A stretch of 64,000 nt of DNA from Henricia sp. BOLD:AAB3569 (lineage: Eukaryota > Echinodermata > Asteroidea > Spinulosida > Echinasteridae): the NCBI GenBank assembly GCA_037783545.1, contig JBBELK010000015.1:930001-994000 (forward strand). The letters run 5' to 3'. The notes beneath the pieces were generated by a model. The model ran no database searches. It was not told where the DNA came from and saw only the letters and a program-made list of their open reading frames with translations. Positions 12,421-25,100 of this stretch are shown piece after piece. Each line of letters opens with the position of its first letter. Positions within the stretch are counted from its first letter, which is position 1. The translations under genes were made by a program, and so were the position numbers.

Positions 12421-12839
12421 TTTTAAGAAAAATGCATTCCGTTTGGGAGAGTATACCATACATATAGACCCTTTGCGTAGGCAGTCATGACAAGGTGTCT
12501 GCCCCCGTCATGGCCGCCCGTGAAAACGGTCTATACACCGTTTGAATTTTACCTTTTTTCCCCCTCCAGGTCCGAACTGGCAGGGACAGGACTTTATCAG
12601 CCCAGGTAGCAGGCATGGTGTACTTCACCCGCGAGCGCTGGATTCCTAGACCAGACACCGAGTTTGGTCGGTCCATAGCGCCGAATCTACCAGAAAAAAC
12701 GATGTTAAGGACATTTGTTCACGTTCGACCTGAACCAGAAGTTGGACATTTCAAACTCAAGGAACAAGTCTGATTGCAGTGGGTTTCGTTACAAAGTTTC
12801 ACAAAAAGAAAATATTAGTTGTGTTTAGTTGCAAAATAC

Positions 12840-13035
12840 AGATGTTAGTGTGACGCCATTTTGTGTCATTTGACGATATGACTCCCATGGGCCTAGTGCT
12901 TATGAGTGAGAAAAGCAAATTGGTTGCACTTACCTCCGTTGCTTTATCTTGCTGTTGGTTGTTGTGCCATGGCAATTGTGCTGGATAAGATGTCCTTCAG
13001 GCTCCATTGTGAATCAGGTAAAAATATTAGACGCA
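12840..13035. repeat. Block shared with 48060-48240
   Basis: AATTGGTTGCACTTACCTCC, GTTGCTT and TTGTTG.GCCATGGC are common to both. Translations of both give the same short motif RKANWLHLPPLL then CCAMA, but the frames are broken soon after, so I read it as a decayed dispersed element, possibly once coding. Confidence 0.5.
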
Positions 13036-14778
13036 CTTTAACTGCCGAGCATAGTTTCGCAGGGGGTTCCCATGAGTATACTCATAGTGGCAGAATCCGG
13101 TACACCTGTTAGGAGTATACTCGTCAGTCAACGTGTTAAGAAACATAAGTTCAACAGTGCTAACACATGACCGTCAGATGCATGCTTATTGGCGACACGC
13201 CATTCGTCTTTGAACGGCATATATAAAACCATTCACAGCATAATTTTCAAAAGATGCTTGATCTCTGGGATCAATTAAAAATCATTCAGTTCAACTCAAA
13301 ACTGTATTTTATTCATTATTATGAAAAAAACTGCATACACCACAATGTTTAAATTCGTTGAACAGGCTTACAATTTACGGCTAGCTGTTGACTAGAGGCA
13401 CTTGTACAAATATGAAACTGTAAAACATTAATTTTAATAATCAAAATATATTATGAGATTTATGTCAAAGCATTGAATATAATCTGATCAACAACATCTA
13501 GATAGCTTCAAGTTTTTTCAGGGAAAAAAGGCACCAATTTCTGTTTTTGTAAAATCTTATATGTGAATGTAAGGAATGGTGGAGATTTTCAATCGAATTT
13601 GTAATTGTTTTTACTCTGCATTGAAATGGGAATCTTTGAGATGCTTGATGGCAGCAAACATAACAGTCCCATATGACCATTTTGCGTCACTCTTGCGCTA
13701 AAGTGCGCATGCTCAAAATTACGCAAACAATAGTGGACTGATCACGTGGTACTGTTAAGTTTGCTGTCACCCAGCGTCTCAAAATTTACTACATATGATT
13801 GTGGACATGTTCAAAACTTCAAACTGAAAATATTAATGTATGCACCAATACTAAGGCGAAAATTGTGAAATATTTTTTTCAGTGTCGTGCAAAAAATGAT
13901 TTTTAGCTAAACATGACAACGGTAATAATCATCTTTATTACAAAAATAAATTGGAAGGATTGCTGAAATAATGGACCACTCCAAGGACTCCTTCCCTGTA
14001 CATATCCGCCACAGCAGAGACGCAGCTTTTTACAGTGCACATCCGTGCCACACGCTTTTCGCGCGCACACACATGCTTACAATTGACCATTCTCACAGAC
14101 GCCATCTTTGTAGGAAAAATGCTACTGCGTATTAAACGGCATCAAGTATGCGCACGCACACCCTGGAAAATTTTCTAAACGCGTGTTGCTCAAAATTTGT
14201 TCGGAATACAGCGCTACCGATGCGTGTCACGAAAAATTACGCTCAAAATCCTGATGCACGTGACAATTTGTAGGAAGTGACGACAATTTAACGGCTTGGC
14301 ATTATAGCATAACGCATAGTTGGCACTGGCCACGTCCCAGCTATGGTGGACGTACAGGGAAGGAGGCCTTAGTTACCAGAATAGTCTACAGTATATTTAC
14401 ACTGAAAAAAGATACATGTCAGTGCTCGACAAATCCCCCATTAAGGCAGTTGCCCGTGTGCAACTGCATGCTTGCAAAATGGATGCCCATGATGTCAACT
14501 TGGTAGTCCAGAAGCTTTGCCAGGTTGTCCACGGACAACTATTTTGAGGTTTTCTCATAGCCCAGCATTTTTTTGGTTGTCCTGGGGCTTCCAGGCAACC
14601 AATTTGTCGAGCACTGGACGTAATACCTTGTCTAAACATGATTAAAAAAATACAGGTAAAAATGTTTTATATTGACAAAACTCAATAATGAAATCGTTGG
14701 TTATGGGAGTAAAATCATTTGGTCTGTGAAACAATGCCAACGGAAATACAGAATATAATCAGGAAGTTTAAAACTTAA

Positions 14779-14886
14779 AGGCACAGGCTCGTCAGCAATG
14801 AGCGCGCGCCAAATACGCAGCTCCATACCTTTGCTGTGAAGCTGCGTATTTCCTAGCACAAATTTGGCGCGCACGCATTGCTAGAA
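14779..14886. repeat. TTAA-flanked AGGCACAGGCTCG MITE, copy 1 (right end damaged)
   Basis: The left end follows TTAA and reads AGGCACAGGCTCGTCAGCAA. The right end stops in GCGCACGCATTGCTAG, without the terminal part. It is GC-rich with an internal GGAGCTGCGTATT-type inverted repeat. Confidence 0.7.
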
Positions 14887-15368
14887 ACACATACCATTTT
14901 ATTTGGAATACATGGAAGGAAGGAATAAATGTGACAATTTACGATAAAAATTCTCTTGAAGTCTATGAACAATTTATACACACAACTCGTTTTAAAATCC
15001 ATACTTTTATTTACAGAACCATTCAAGTATATTAAAGTATAGGTAATAAATGATTTTTCCTATGTACGCACCCTAAATATTGTTTTTTTATCTAATAGAA
15101 AACAGCAATTTTTTTATTCTGAATGTTTTACTGACCATTCAAGTTTGTAAACCTTAAACAAAAACAAACGTGAGAATGTGGAAGGGAAATCTGCTTCAGG
15201 AATGTTTTATATTTCTATCGACCTATCTCACACACACAGTTTTAAGGAATCCTCTGTCACAGATCTATTATCACTTGAATTTAAGGGTGGCAAATGTCAC
15301 CACGTCACCACACCACCACACCACCCCCCTCACCACTAACACACAAGCAACTATGACTAAATGATGAT

Positions 15369-15660
15369 TCGACAAAGATTTTTCTGATGTGAACGCACGC
15401 CTCTTCATTCGACGAAGACATCGCTTTATTCGATGAAGCAAATTTGTAATGAGAACGCTCCCTTCGTTTGACGAAGCGCGTTGGGTGTCAAGCGCCCAGT
15501 TTTGACGCGCCACTGGAAAACCACACGACGCGCATGTACGACCTCCCACAGCTTCATTCGATCTTCGTTCGGTGATATGTGAACGCATGCTTCATTAACT
15601 AACGATGATTAACTACATGTAATCTTCGTCGAACGAAGCGATTTCTCTAGTGAGAACGGG
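15369..15660. repeat. TTCGACGAAG-rich inverted-repeat element
   Basis: GATTCGACAAAGATTTTTCT and CTTCGTCGAACGAAGCGATT are inverted ends. Repeats of CTTCATTCGA, with GTGAGAACG, fill the interior. A fragment recurs at 57473-57535. It lies just downstream of the TMC7-like stop codon. Confidence 0.6.
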
Positions 15661-15792
15661 GTCTAAGTTAAACAAAACAGAAACAACACAGCTCGGATTG
15701 TTTTGTAAAATATTATAATTCCATCTTTTTGTTAAAATTAGTTCAATGCGGACTCGGTTTTTGACTGAATAAGATGCACTGACCGTAGTTTC

Positions 15793-18700
15793 TTACGATG
15801 AAGTAGAGAATGGGTGTTCTCTTTCCATAGGTCCGCCCCCCGACCAGGCCTGGGAGGGGTTCTTCGGGGGTGGATTGAACTTCTTCTTGGGTAGCACGCT
15901 GCGTTTCTTGTGTCCCTTAGTGTTTGGTTCCAACTCGTGGAGACGCGTCAGTAAGAAGTGCTTGTCACGGCCCTCCTGTATTGATGACAATAAATATTAC
16001 GTTTGTTACTTTCCTTATCAGTTGTGCATACACACAATACCGAGAGAAGAGTTTTCTTTTTGTAATAGACTGCTTTCCGTTATGTACGACATCAAAGAAA
16101 TTTTGGGTATCACTGGCCACACGTGCACAAATCAACGCTCATGGACGTACTTTAAAAAAAACCATTGTCCGTATGTTTTCATTCGAAAATGCTGCACGCG
16201 CATGGCTAAATATTTAATTCATTAGCTGAGAGCACGTCATGTGGCCAGTCTTAAGCGGGCCTCCCACTGTGCGATTTTTGCCACGAATTTCCTACGATTA
16301 AGTATGATTGTGTGTAGAGTCTATAGACAGTCTCTGGTAATCGTACCAATTCGTAGGAAATTCGTGAAAAAAAAAATCGCACAGTGGGAGGCCCGCTTTA
16401 AACGGACAATAAAGACTGGCCAGTCTTAAACACTTTAAACACGAATAGGCCCACGCCCTATTCAGCGCTTATGGAACACGCACACACACACAAAAACTGT
16501 ACGCGCCCGAAAGCAAAATGTGCACTACAAGTACACAGTCCTGTGCGCGTGCACAACACGCTTGCAATACACGCGGACGAACAAACAGCAGTTTGAATGA
16601 ACGCGCGTCATGCGTACAGGTACAATGCAAAACATGGCAAAATGACAAGAATTGTTGTGAGTTTTACCGATTTAAACAAAAAAGGTATTTATGAATGGGA
16701 ATAAAAGTGGGTTTGGCCAGTCTTAAACAATCCGTTTAAAACAGCAGTGTTTGTTAGTTGATTCCCAATATACCATGCAGAGCGCCAATCACGTATGGCA
16801 AAGTGCCTTGTCCAAGGGCATGCGCACCGTGGATTTGTATCAACGACCTTAAGAAGTCTTAAGAACCAGTACTCCAATGAAAGTACACAACTCAACTTAC
16901 CATAATGAGCTGTTCTTTAAGATGGTTTGCCAGTTCATTGTGTGCCGAGGCAATGGCGTGATAGTAATAGAGTGCCAATCTGTATACATAAAACAAGGAA
17001 TAAAATGATTCAATATTTGATAACAAATTTTGATTAGGATATGGGTCATTCTATAAATTTGGGGTCCAACGTGTGACATTTTTCTGTCCCCGTTACACCT
17101 GACATACTGCTATTTGCCATACAAGTATCATTAAAAATTCCTTCAAAACATATTTTTATGAATTGTACTTTATGTAATCACTCTTTGAAATAGAAGGCAT
17201 TTAAAGAATATGTCCTAAATTTACAAACTACAACATTTTACAAGATGTCAGATGTAACGGGGACAGAAAAATTGGACCCCAAATTTATAGAATGACCCAT
17301 ATGTCACCCATCTATGCGAAATTAATTGGATGCAGCATATTCGGGGACGAGTTTTTGCAACCAGTTCTAGAAATAAGACGGTGATCCAGGCTGATTAAAA
17401 TATGAAAATACAATAGCGATTATTCGATATTTGATACAAATGTTTGATATGGGGCGGATTGCAATAAAATTGATTTAGCCACTGGTCTAAGACCGGTACT
17501 TTATAGCCGGCTATCCAACTTGGCCAGTCTCGGCTTAGCCACTGGTTTAGCGCATTGCAATAAACTAGTCTAACTGAAGTACGGCTGCGCTGGTGGAAAA
17601 ACATGCACATCTTAATGGAAAAAAAATGACGCAGCCGGCAATACTTGTGTAATTTCAGTCCAAGCAAATGTCCTCACGAAGCCACTTGATGGCACGTGTG
17701 TGTTGCAAAAAAACTGACCCCGAAAGTTATCAAATAGCACTAAAAAGGCACTAATGGGCATAATGTGCATTCTGTTCCCAATGCAGCAACTCTTCGTCTT
17801 CTTTCAGCACAAAATACAAGATGCAGCGTCATGTCCAAACATTGTAGACCGATTATAGCCTGCTTGCCGCGGGCCTAAATTTTAAGACTGGTCTTACATT
17901 AAGACTACGATATTGCAAGCAGGCTATAATTATAGACCTGTCTTTAATGGATGCCGCGTTAGCTGGCTAAGCCTATAGACTGGTCTAAAGCAGGCCTCCC
18001 ACTGTGCGATTTTTGTCACGAATTTTGTATGATTGTGTGTAGAGTCTATAGACAGTCTCTGGTAATCGTACCAATTCATAGCAAAAATCACACAGTGGGA
18101 GGCCCGCTTAAGTCCGCATATTGCAATCCGCCCCAGATTATTATATTAGTATTACAGTTATTTGAATCTGCACAGCCCTATTATGGGTTCTTAACCTGCA
18201 ACCTTTGGGTGATTTCACTGGTCATCTATTCAGCCACATAGACTCTTTGCAATGGCAGCCATATTAGTAGGCAGGATTTCTTAGTTAAAAGATGTGACAA
18301 TTGATCTACAAAGAGCGTACTCCTGCATGACATAGTGACAATGTGATTGCCCCCTAAGATGGCTGCCGTGCAAAGTGTCTATTACTGTACTACTCACAGA
18401 AGGATGATAATGAAAGGCACAACGAATGCCGCAGAGCCCAGGAAGTTGAAGATTTCCTCAAAGACGTTATTAAACTGGTTGATTGTGACAGTGATGACGG
18501 CCCACATGGTGGGCTGTGTACGGAATGGCCCACACCCACGGGATGGTTCGATGCTGTAAACAAAATAAAAACACATGGAATACATCCTGAATCGCTGTGC
18601 TTCAAGCCCAATTTTATCTCTTTCTAGGTTTTTTTTTTCAGTTGAATGTGTAGCTCTAAAGGTTTGTCAATGTCATTTTGCTTCGTTTCCTATTTCCAGC

Positions 18701-19139
18701 AATCAAATTTCTCAGCATGAGTTTTACATTTTTGTCATTTTTGGGATATTTGTGTCCAGTTTTGCACTTTTTTATGTAGTGGCCACTGTACACAGTGTGA
18801 GATAGACCACGGCCACAGGAGACAATAGGGACCATTAGAAATGGTACGCGTATGGGAAACGTGTGCGGCTTGCAAAATTTTGCGTGGCTGTTCAAGAAAT
18901 GTGCGGATGTGTACATGGTTATATTGATGTAAAAAGTCACATTGCCTATGCTGTGCAGACAAAATAACCGCGCAAACTGTTGGTACAACCATCCATTTTT
19001 TTTTTTTTTTTTTCCGTCTTTGTTACTTACGGTAAGTAATATGGGAAATTTGTAATATGGGAAATTTGTAAAGGTATTAGACACATTTTCACTCTCTGGT
19101 ACCTTTTGGGAGATTATGTTGTTGTCTTCTTAAAACAAC

Positions 19140-19170
<31 letters not shown>

Positions 19171-22100
19171 CCACATCCAACAGCGGAGGGACCGCCAATT
19201 ACAGGAATGGGAGCAAGTGTGGTTGAGTGCCTTGCTCAAGGGCACAGGTGCCACAACCCGTCGCGGCCCGGAATCGAACCTACATTCTAGTACTAGCACA
19301 GGAACTTAGGTTCGACGCACTAGACCGCTCGGCCATAACACCCCAACAGTTTAGTTTCTTCTATTTTGAGAGAAGATAAAAGATAAAAACATTTGCAGAA
19401 ACATCACCGTCGCCAAATGCATAACTTTAAAAAAAAACCAATTGTGAGTTGAAAAACCTAATTTCTTGGCTTAAAAATAAAATTAAAATTAAATTAAAAT
19501 AAAAAACTGTAAAAAACTGTTTAAAAGTATCAAAGTAAGAACAACCCTTTTACTCACGCGCCAACGGAATATCCAACTGGTACGATACACAGCAAGAATG
19601 TGAGCAGAAGAATGACCATGAAGAATATGCCGGATCGGGAAGCACGGAATGGACGTGAGGACGGCACCATGTTGTACAGCAAACTCCACTTCTTAAGGTA
19701 GAAGAAGAAAAGGCACTTGACCAAGCTAATGGCTGGCAGGAAGGGGCAGTAAAATGAACCAATCCTGGGGGGTTTAAGAAAAACAAAATGTGGTATTCAA
19801 CACGTATGTACGAGCATGCAGTACACTATACGAACTTGCGGACAAAAGAGGTCCGCATAAACCAGGTACATGTAGCACCGTAACTGTGTTACTTTGGAAT
19901 CGCTTCCAGGTCCAAGAGAACTTGTTTTAAAAAAGTGATTCCCACAGAAATGAAATGTGACATTTCCCATTTCTAAAAGAATCCCTTGGTTAATTCCTCT
20001 CAGAAAATCCATTTTGTTGGATCAGGGAGGCACTTCAGGCAGAGTGGCGCACCCTGCCTCAGCAGCTCTTACAGAGGCTGGCGCAGTTAGCCTTGCCACA
20101 AGAGGTAGTCATACACGTTTAGTATAGTACGAAATAAAACTTTATTTACCAGCAGAGTGCCTGTGAGTAGACAATAGCCAGGACATTCTTAGGAATCTCA
20201 AACTCCATGACTCCCAAGGTTTGGACTATACCAATCTTAAGGTATTTGGCCGCGATTCTGTAAAAAGAAAAATACACAATCTCTTGAATTTCAAAACATT
20301 AATTAACCCTCAAAAGAATGAACATGTGAATAAATATTCACACCGAATTAAATATTTAGAGATACATGTATCTTTATATAAGAAAACGATAATTGGAGAT
20401 ATGTAGGGGTGTTTGCACACACAAACTAGTCCCCTGACTAACCTGGTATTATGGCTCTGTTTTCCATGCAGTATAACCAGGGAACCAGCCTAAATAGGAC
20501 AGTACCTTCGCACAATTTCTTGAAAGCATGGACACAGTTTTTCATTGTTTTCTTAGAACGTAGATTGGATACTGACTTATACACATGTTTTTATTATGGA
20601 GGTAATGCCATTTGTAACAGTTTTCCAATCGTGTAATCTATCTTTTAAAACAAGTTTCAAACAACTTACTTTCGTGGAAATTCCCAAAGGAGAACAACAA
20701 GGACAATGGCAGCAAAGTCTGTAATAGCCAACTTGTAGAATTCCTGGCCGATGTACGTCTCCCAGCACTAGTGAATTTTTAAAAAGAAACAAAGATATCG
20801 ATCAGCAAGCCTTCGTCCTATATCACTAAACTGTGATATAATTTGCCAAAAGTAACTGGGTCTAATCATTCGCTGGTAATCAAAGAGCAGGGAAACGGTT
20901 TTTGTATAGACCCAGTAACCTTGGCGACACACAAAGCGTGATACGTTCACTTCAGTACTCTATTGTAGCCCAGAGAGTTAAATCTCTTGGTCTGTATATC
21001 AAAATGGTTTATAAGAAATGTTCATTCAAATAAAACAGCAATACTTACATGTAACCTGCCGGACTCGCAGACTCCGCATTCATTCTCTCCCATTTTGTTG
21101 CACATGATTTGTGGGAAAATTGAGAAAAATAGCACTCCCAGGGAAGCCAAGCGGAGAAAAACCGTTCTGTGAGGAAAGGAATAACAGGCAGTGTTGTGGA
21201 AGTCCAGACAAACTTAGCTTGATCTTGGGCTCAACCATGCTTGGTTTTGGTCCCGGTCGTAAGGTAGTGTGGTTTGGGCTGTTGACCCGCAACACTCCAG
21301 TGAAAGGTTTGTCTTCGGGGTTTGATACCTAGTCGTGGTATCTGTGCAAAGCACTTTAGCGCAATTACTCCATCCTTCAAAAAGGATGTAAAGCGAATGG
21401 TCTAATGTGTTTTGTAATGTACTTAAAAACATTCTTTCGTGAAGAGTAAGACTAAGAGGATTGCCCAGTGTCTCTGGCTATCGGCTGCCAATGGCGCCAC
21501 CCACCTATGTATCTCAATGTTTATGTGGAGAACACTTTATGCAACTCGGCCTACAAGCTGTGATTAAAGTTTCATAAATCCTTTAAATTAAAAAACAAAT
21601 GAAACATTTTTTGACTGGAACTGTACTTAATAAGGGGCTGTGTCATAGTTTGCGCATGCACCCCATTCTTCCCGATGTTTTGGCGTATGGTACAAGTGCG
21701 TGCGCGCTCCGACATGTAGAGCCACTGTCACTGGTTATTTGCGCGTTTACTGAATGGGCGCGTTGCACGCGTCATGGATGCGCGCTGTTCGATTCAACAA
21801 CAATACAAAACATACAGTCCATGCAATGGATGGCTCCTCACTATGGAAGGTGACCCAAGTTACCTGCAAGTTCGAAAGGAAATGTTGCATTCGGGATAAC
21901 AACCAGACACTTAAACTACACCATAGTCTGAATTACTGACGTATTACAAAGGATGGCCAAGATTGAACAAGATATGCATTATTCGAACTTGTACACATGC
22001 GCAGCCTCGTTAGAGAAGAGACACAAATCTAACCAGCGGTACCGCCGCTCCGGTACAGCTCACTTAGTGCAAGAGGTACCGCTATTAACCGCCAGTACCG

Positions 22101-25100
22101 CAGTCGGTACTGGCAGTTAGATTTATGTGTCTTCCCTGAATAAGGGGCTGTCCAAAGTTGTCAACATTTTTACGGTTCTACAGAGCGCAGTATTTTTCAA
22201 GACCGCCCCTCCTTACCCCAAAATACTACTTGGCAACATTTTTGTCACTACCATGAAATATAAACATTTTACAGTGCATGTAAAGTCCTACGCGGCCCTC
22301 GACCCCGCTCCCCCCTTCCTACGCTTTATAGAACCGTGGAAACGTTGACAACTTTGGACGAGCCCTAACCTAAATATTATTTGCCCACCTGAAGAGTGTG
22401 ATGCTGATTTCAAACTGTGGACTGTAGTCTTCAAAGCGAACAACCACATTGAACATTAAAGGCACAACACTGTTGAGTAATGTAATAGTGATGGACGGCA
22501 GATAGCTAATCAGAAGACCGACAAAGGCACTGTCTGTGGCTGGTTTATTGGAATGCTGGGGAGAAAGAGAGTCCAGGGCTACATTAAAACACGATTGATA
22601 TTTGGTATTGCTTTGGAGTAAAATGTGCTCTATGGAGCAATTATCGGGCACTTTAATATGCTTAAAACCTGTATACATGATGTAATGGTACACAAATAAT
22701 GAATGTTTATGAGTGCAATGGGAGGAATATTTTCATGAGGTGAAAGATGGAATGTTCCATTGAACGAGGCGAAGCCGAGTTGAATGGAACATATTCCATC
22801 TTTCACCGAATGGAAATATTCCTCCCATTGCACGAATTAAAACATTCATTATTTGTTTTATATAACGCCCAAGTAGATCCTTGTCATCATACTTTTTTTT
22901 TTACAGATTATTCTTGTGAGTTGTAAAACAAAAAATTGTGTCAGGGGTCGCGTTCACTGGTCGCGCACATAGTCATCATACACACAAACGCACGCGCTGA
23001 CGCGGACGCACCATGCAGGAAAAAAAAAGAAGTATGGAACAAAATTGCACGGTTAGTGATGTAGCATTAAATGGATTAAATATTGAACGACACGTGACCT
23101 GCTATTGTCCAATCCGATCACAAGGATCTACTTGGGGGTTATATTAAAAAGTAATAATGAACAATTGTAATGCACAACGCCAGTGGTACTTCCTGGATCC
23201 AAGAAACTTACCACAACTGAGAAGTCTGTGGTGTAGTAGATGAGATATGCTGCTCCAGCCAATATGCCAAGAACAATCAGGTTGATGAACAGACGCAGTA
23301 GGTACAGCTTGGCCTTGACACAGGCTGTTCGCCTGGCTCGTCTTAATTTCAGTCTTTCCTCTTCAAGATCAGTCTATAATGTTTCAAGAAGAAAATTAAA
23401 GACATGATTGGAAAACGTTTAAAAACAGAAACAGCAACATTAATCACATAACTAAAAAATAATGTTGATAAACATTGCCTTGTGGGTCATTCTATAAATT
23501 TGGGGTCCAACATTTTCCTGTCCCTGTTACACCTGACATACTGCCATTTGCCGTACAAGTATTATTAAAAATGCCTTCAAAACATATTTTTATGAATTGT
23601 ACTTTATGTAATCACTCTTTGAGATAGAAGGCATTTAAAGAATATGTCCTGAATTTACAAACTACAACATTTTACAAGATGTCAGACGTAACAGGGGACA
23701 GAAAAATTGGACCCCAAATTTATAGAATGACCCTTGTAGACAATTCAGCCACATAGATGCAGTAATACTTCACAAAACCTGAAAAATCCATGCATGGTTT
23801 TTGTGCATGAATGAATGGTAAAAAAGTTGTCTGCAGACAATTTTTGTTTTGCAATTTCTCCCACAAAGGTACCATCTTACACGAAAAAAAATCATGTGGT
23901 ATTTGTTACCATTGCCATCAACATTTTTAGTCGGGTTTTCCTTGTCAACTCGTGAAGTAAAATTTTGGGTAACTGAAAATTATTTGTTGGGGCTTTAACC
24001 CTAACTTCTTAGGGTGCTCCCCTCCCCTTCCTACCCCATGCCTTGGGTGGGGATTTGGTCAATTTTTTTTTTATGTCTTAGGGTGGGAATTTTGACACAT
24101 ACAAATCAAATTTTCAGTGCACCTGGAGCAAAACGCAAATGTTTTGTCCCCCAGAGTGGGCTTTTTGTCACCTAAATTTTACTCAAGGGCTGGGATTTTG
24201 TCACTGGCTAGGGAAGGGGGAAAGAGTGGGGGAAACAACTGATATGTGATTTAGTTGTGGCATGTTGCAATTCATCTTAATGGATTTGCGACTTGAAATA
24301 AGGCCTACGGACTTGTGAAGGCTTGTGAGGACTTGAGACAGTTTTGACCACAGCTATTCCTGGCAACTCGCCAAATTCAAAGTTTCCTTGACAGTTGCGA
24401 CAGCTAACCAAAAACGAGTACTAACCTGAAAGATGTAGTGGATGCTCCGATGTTTCAAGGAGGCATTCTTGTCGTCAGTCAGAGAGAAATCCCAGGCCGA
24501 GAAAACCTTGTTGCAGTACTTGAAATGGTAGTTCTCCTGGTTGCTGAGACTGTCCTTAAAACCTCTGGCAGTGCTGTGGAAAAATGAAAAAAATCTGTGT
24601 TCCCACCGAGTCATATGAAGCAGGGTAGGCTTGCAACGAGGATGGGGGAAGCAGCACGGCTGCTCGGCTTTTGGCAACCCGGAATTTTGCTACCCCTCAG
24701 GTAGCAAAATGCTAATGATCATTTGACCATGTGTACGTGTTGCGTTGAACAGCTAACAATGCGAGCCAATCAGGTTTGCGCGCACCGGTTTGTAAGCACG
24801 CGTGCGTGCCAACACATACGTACGTTCGCAGCACATACAATGCAGGGATGAATAATACAACAGGGGCTATAATATATTAATAAGTAATTATTCCGGGTCA
24901 CAAAGGGCGTTGCAGCTGTGCTGCTCCCCCGTCCTCATTGCATGGTGGCGCTCTTGTTTTTGGCGCATGACACCGCTAGCTGCAAGGCCTTGTGATTGAC
25001 TCAACAACAACCCTGATATGCAGCATGATATGTACCCCCTTCCATTATTCCCCCATTGTCTCTCAAACATCCAGGGAATTTTAAAGGAATTTTTTTCAGG

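Larger units (their letters stand above)
9416..15792. other. Intergenic region between UTP6 and TMC7-like, repeat-rich
   Basis: No supported gene lies between the UTP6 start codon and the TMC7-like stop codon. The stretch contains a palindrome next to the UTP6 5' end (9535-9615), nested MITEs (10250-10948), a large MITE (10971-11254), a long dispersed repeat (12030-12420), a block shared with 48060-48240 (12840-13035), a TTAA MITE (14779-14886) and a TTCGACGAAG-rich inverted-repeat element (15369-15660). The rest is AT-rich with no recognisable content. Confidence 0.65.
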
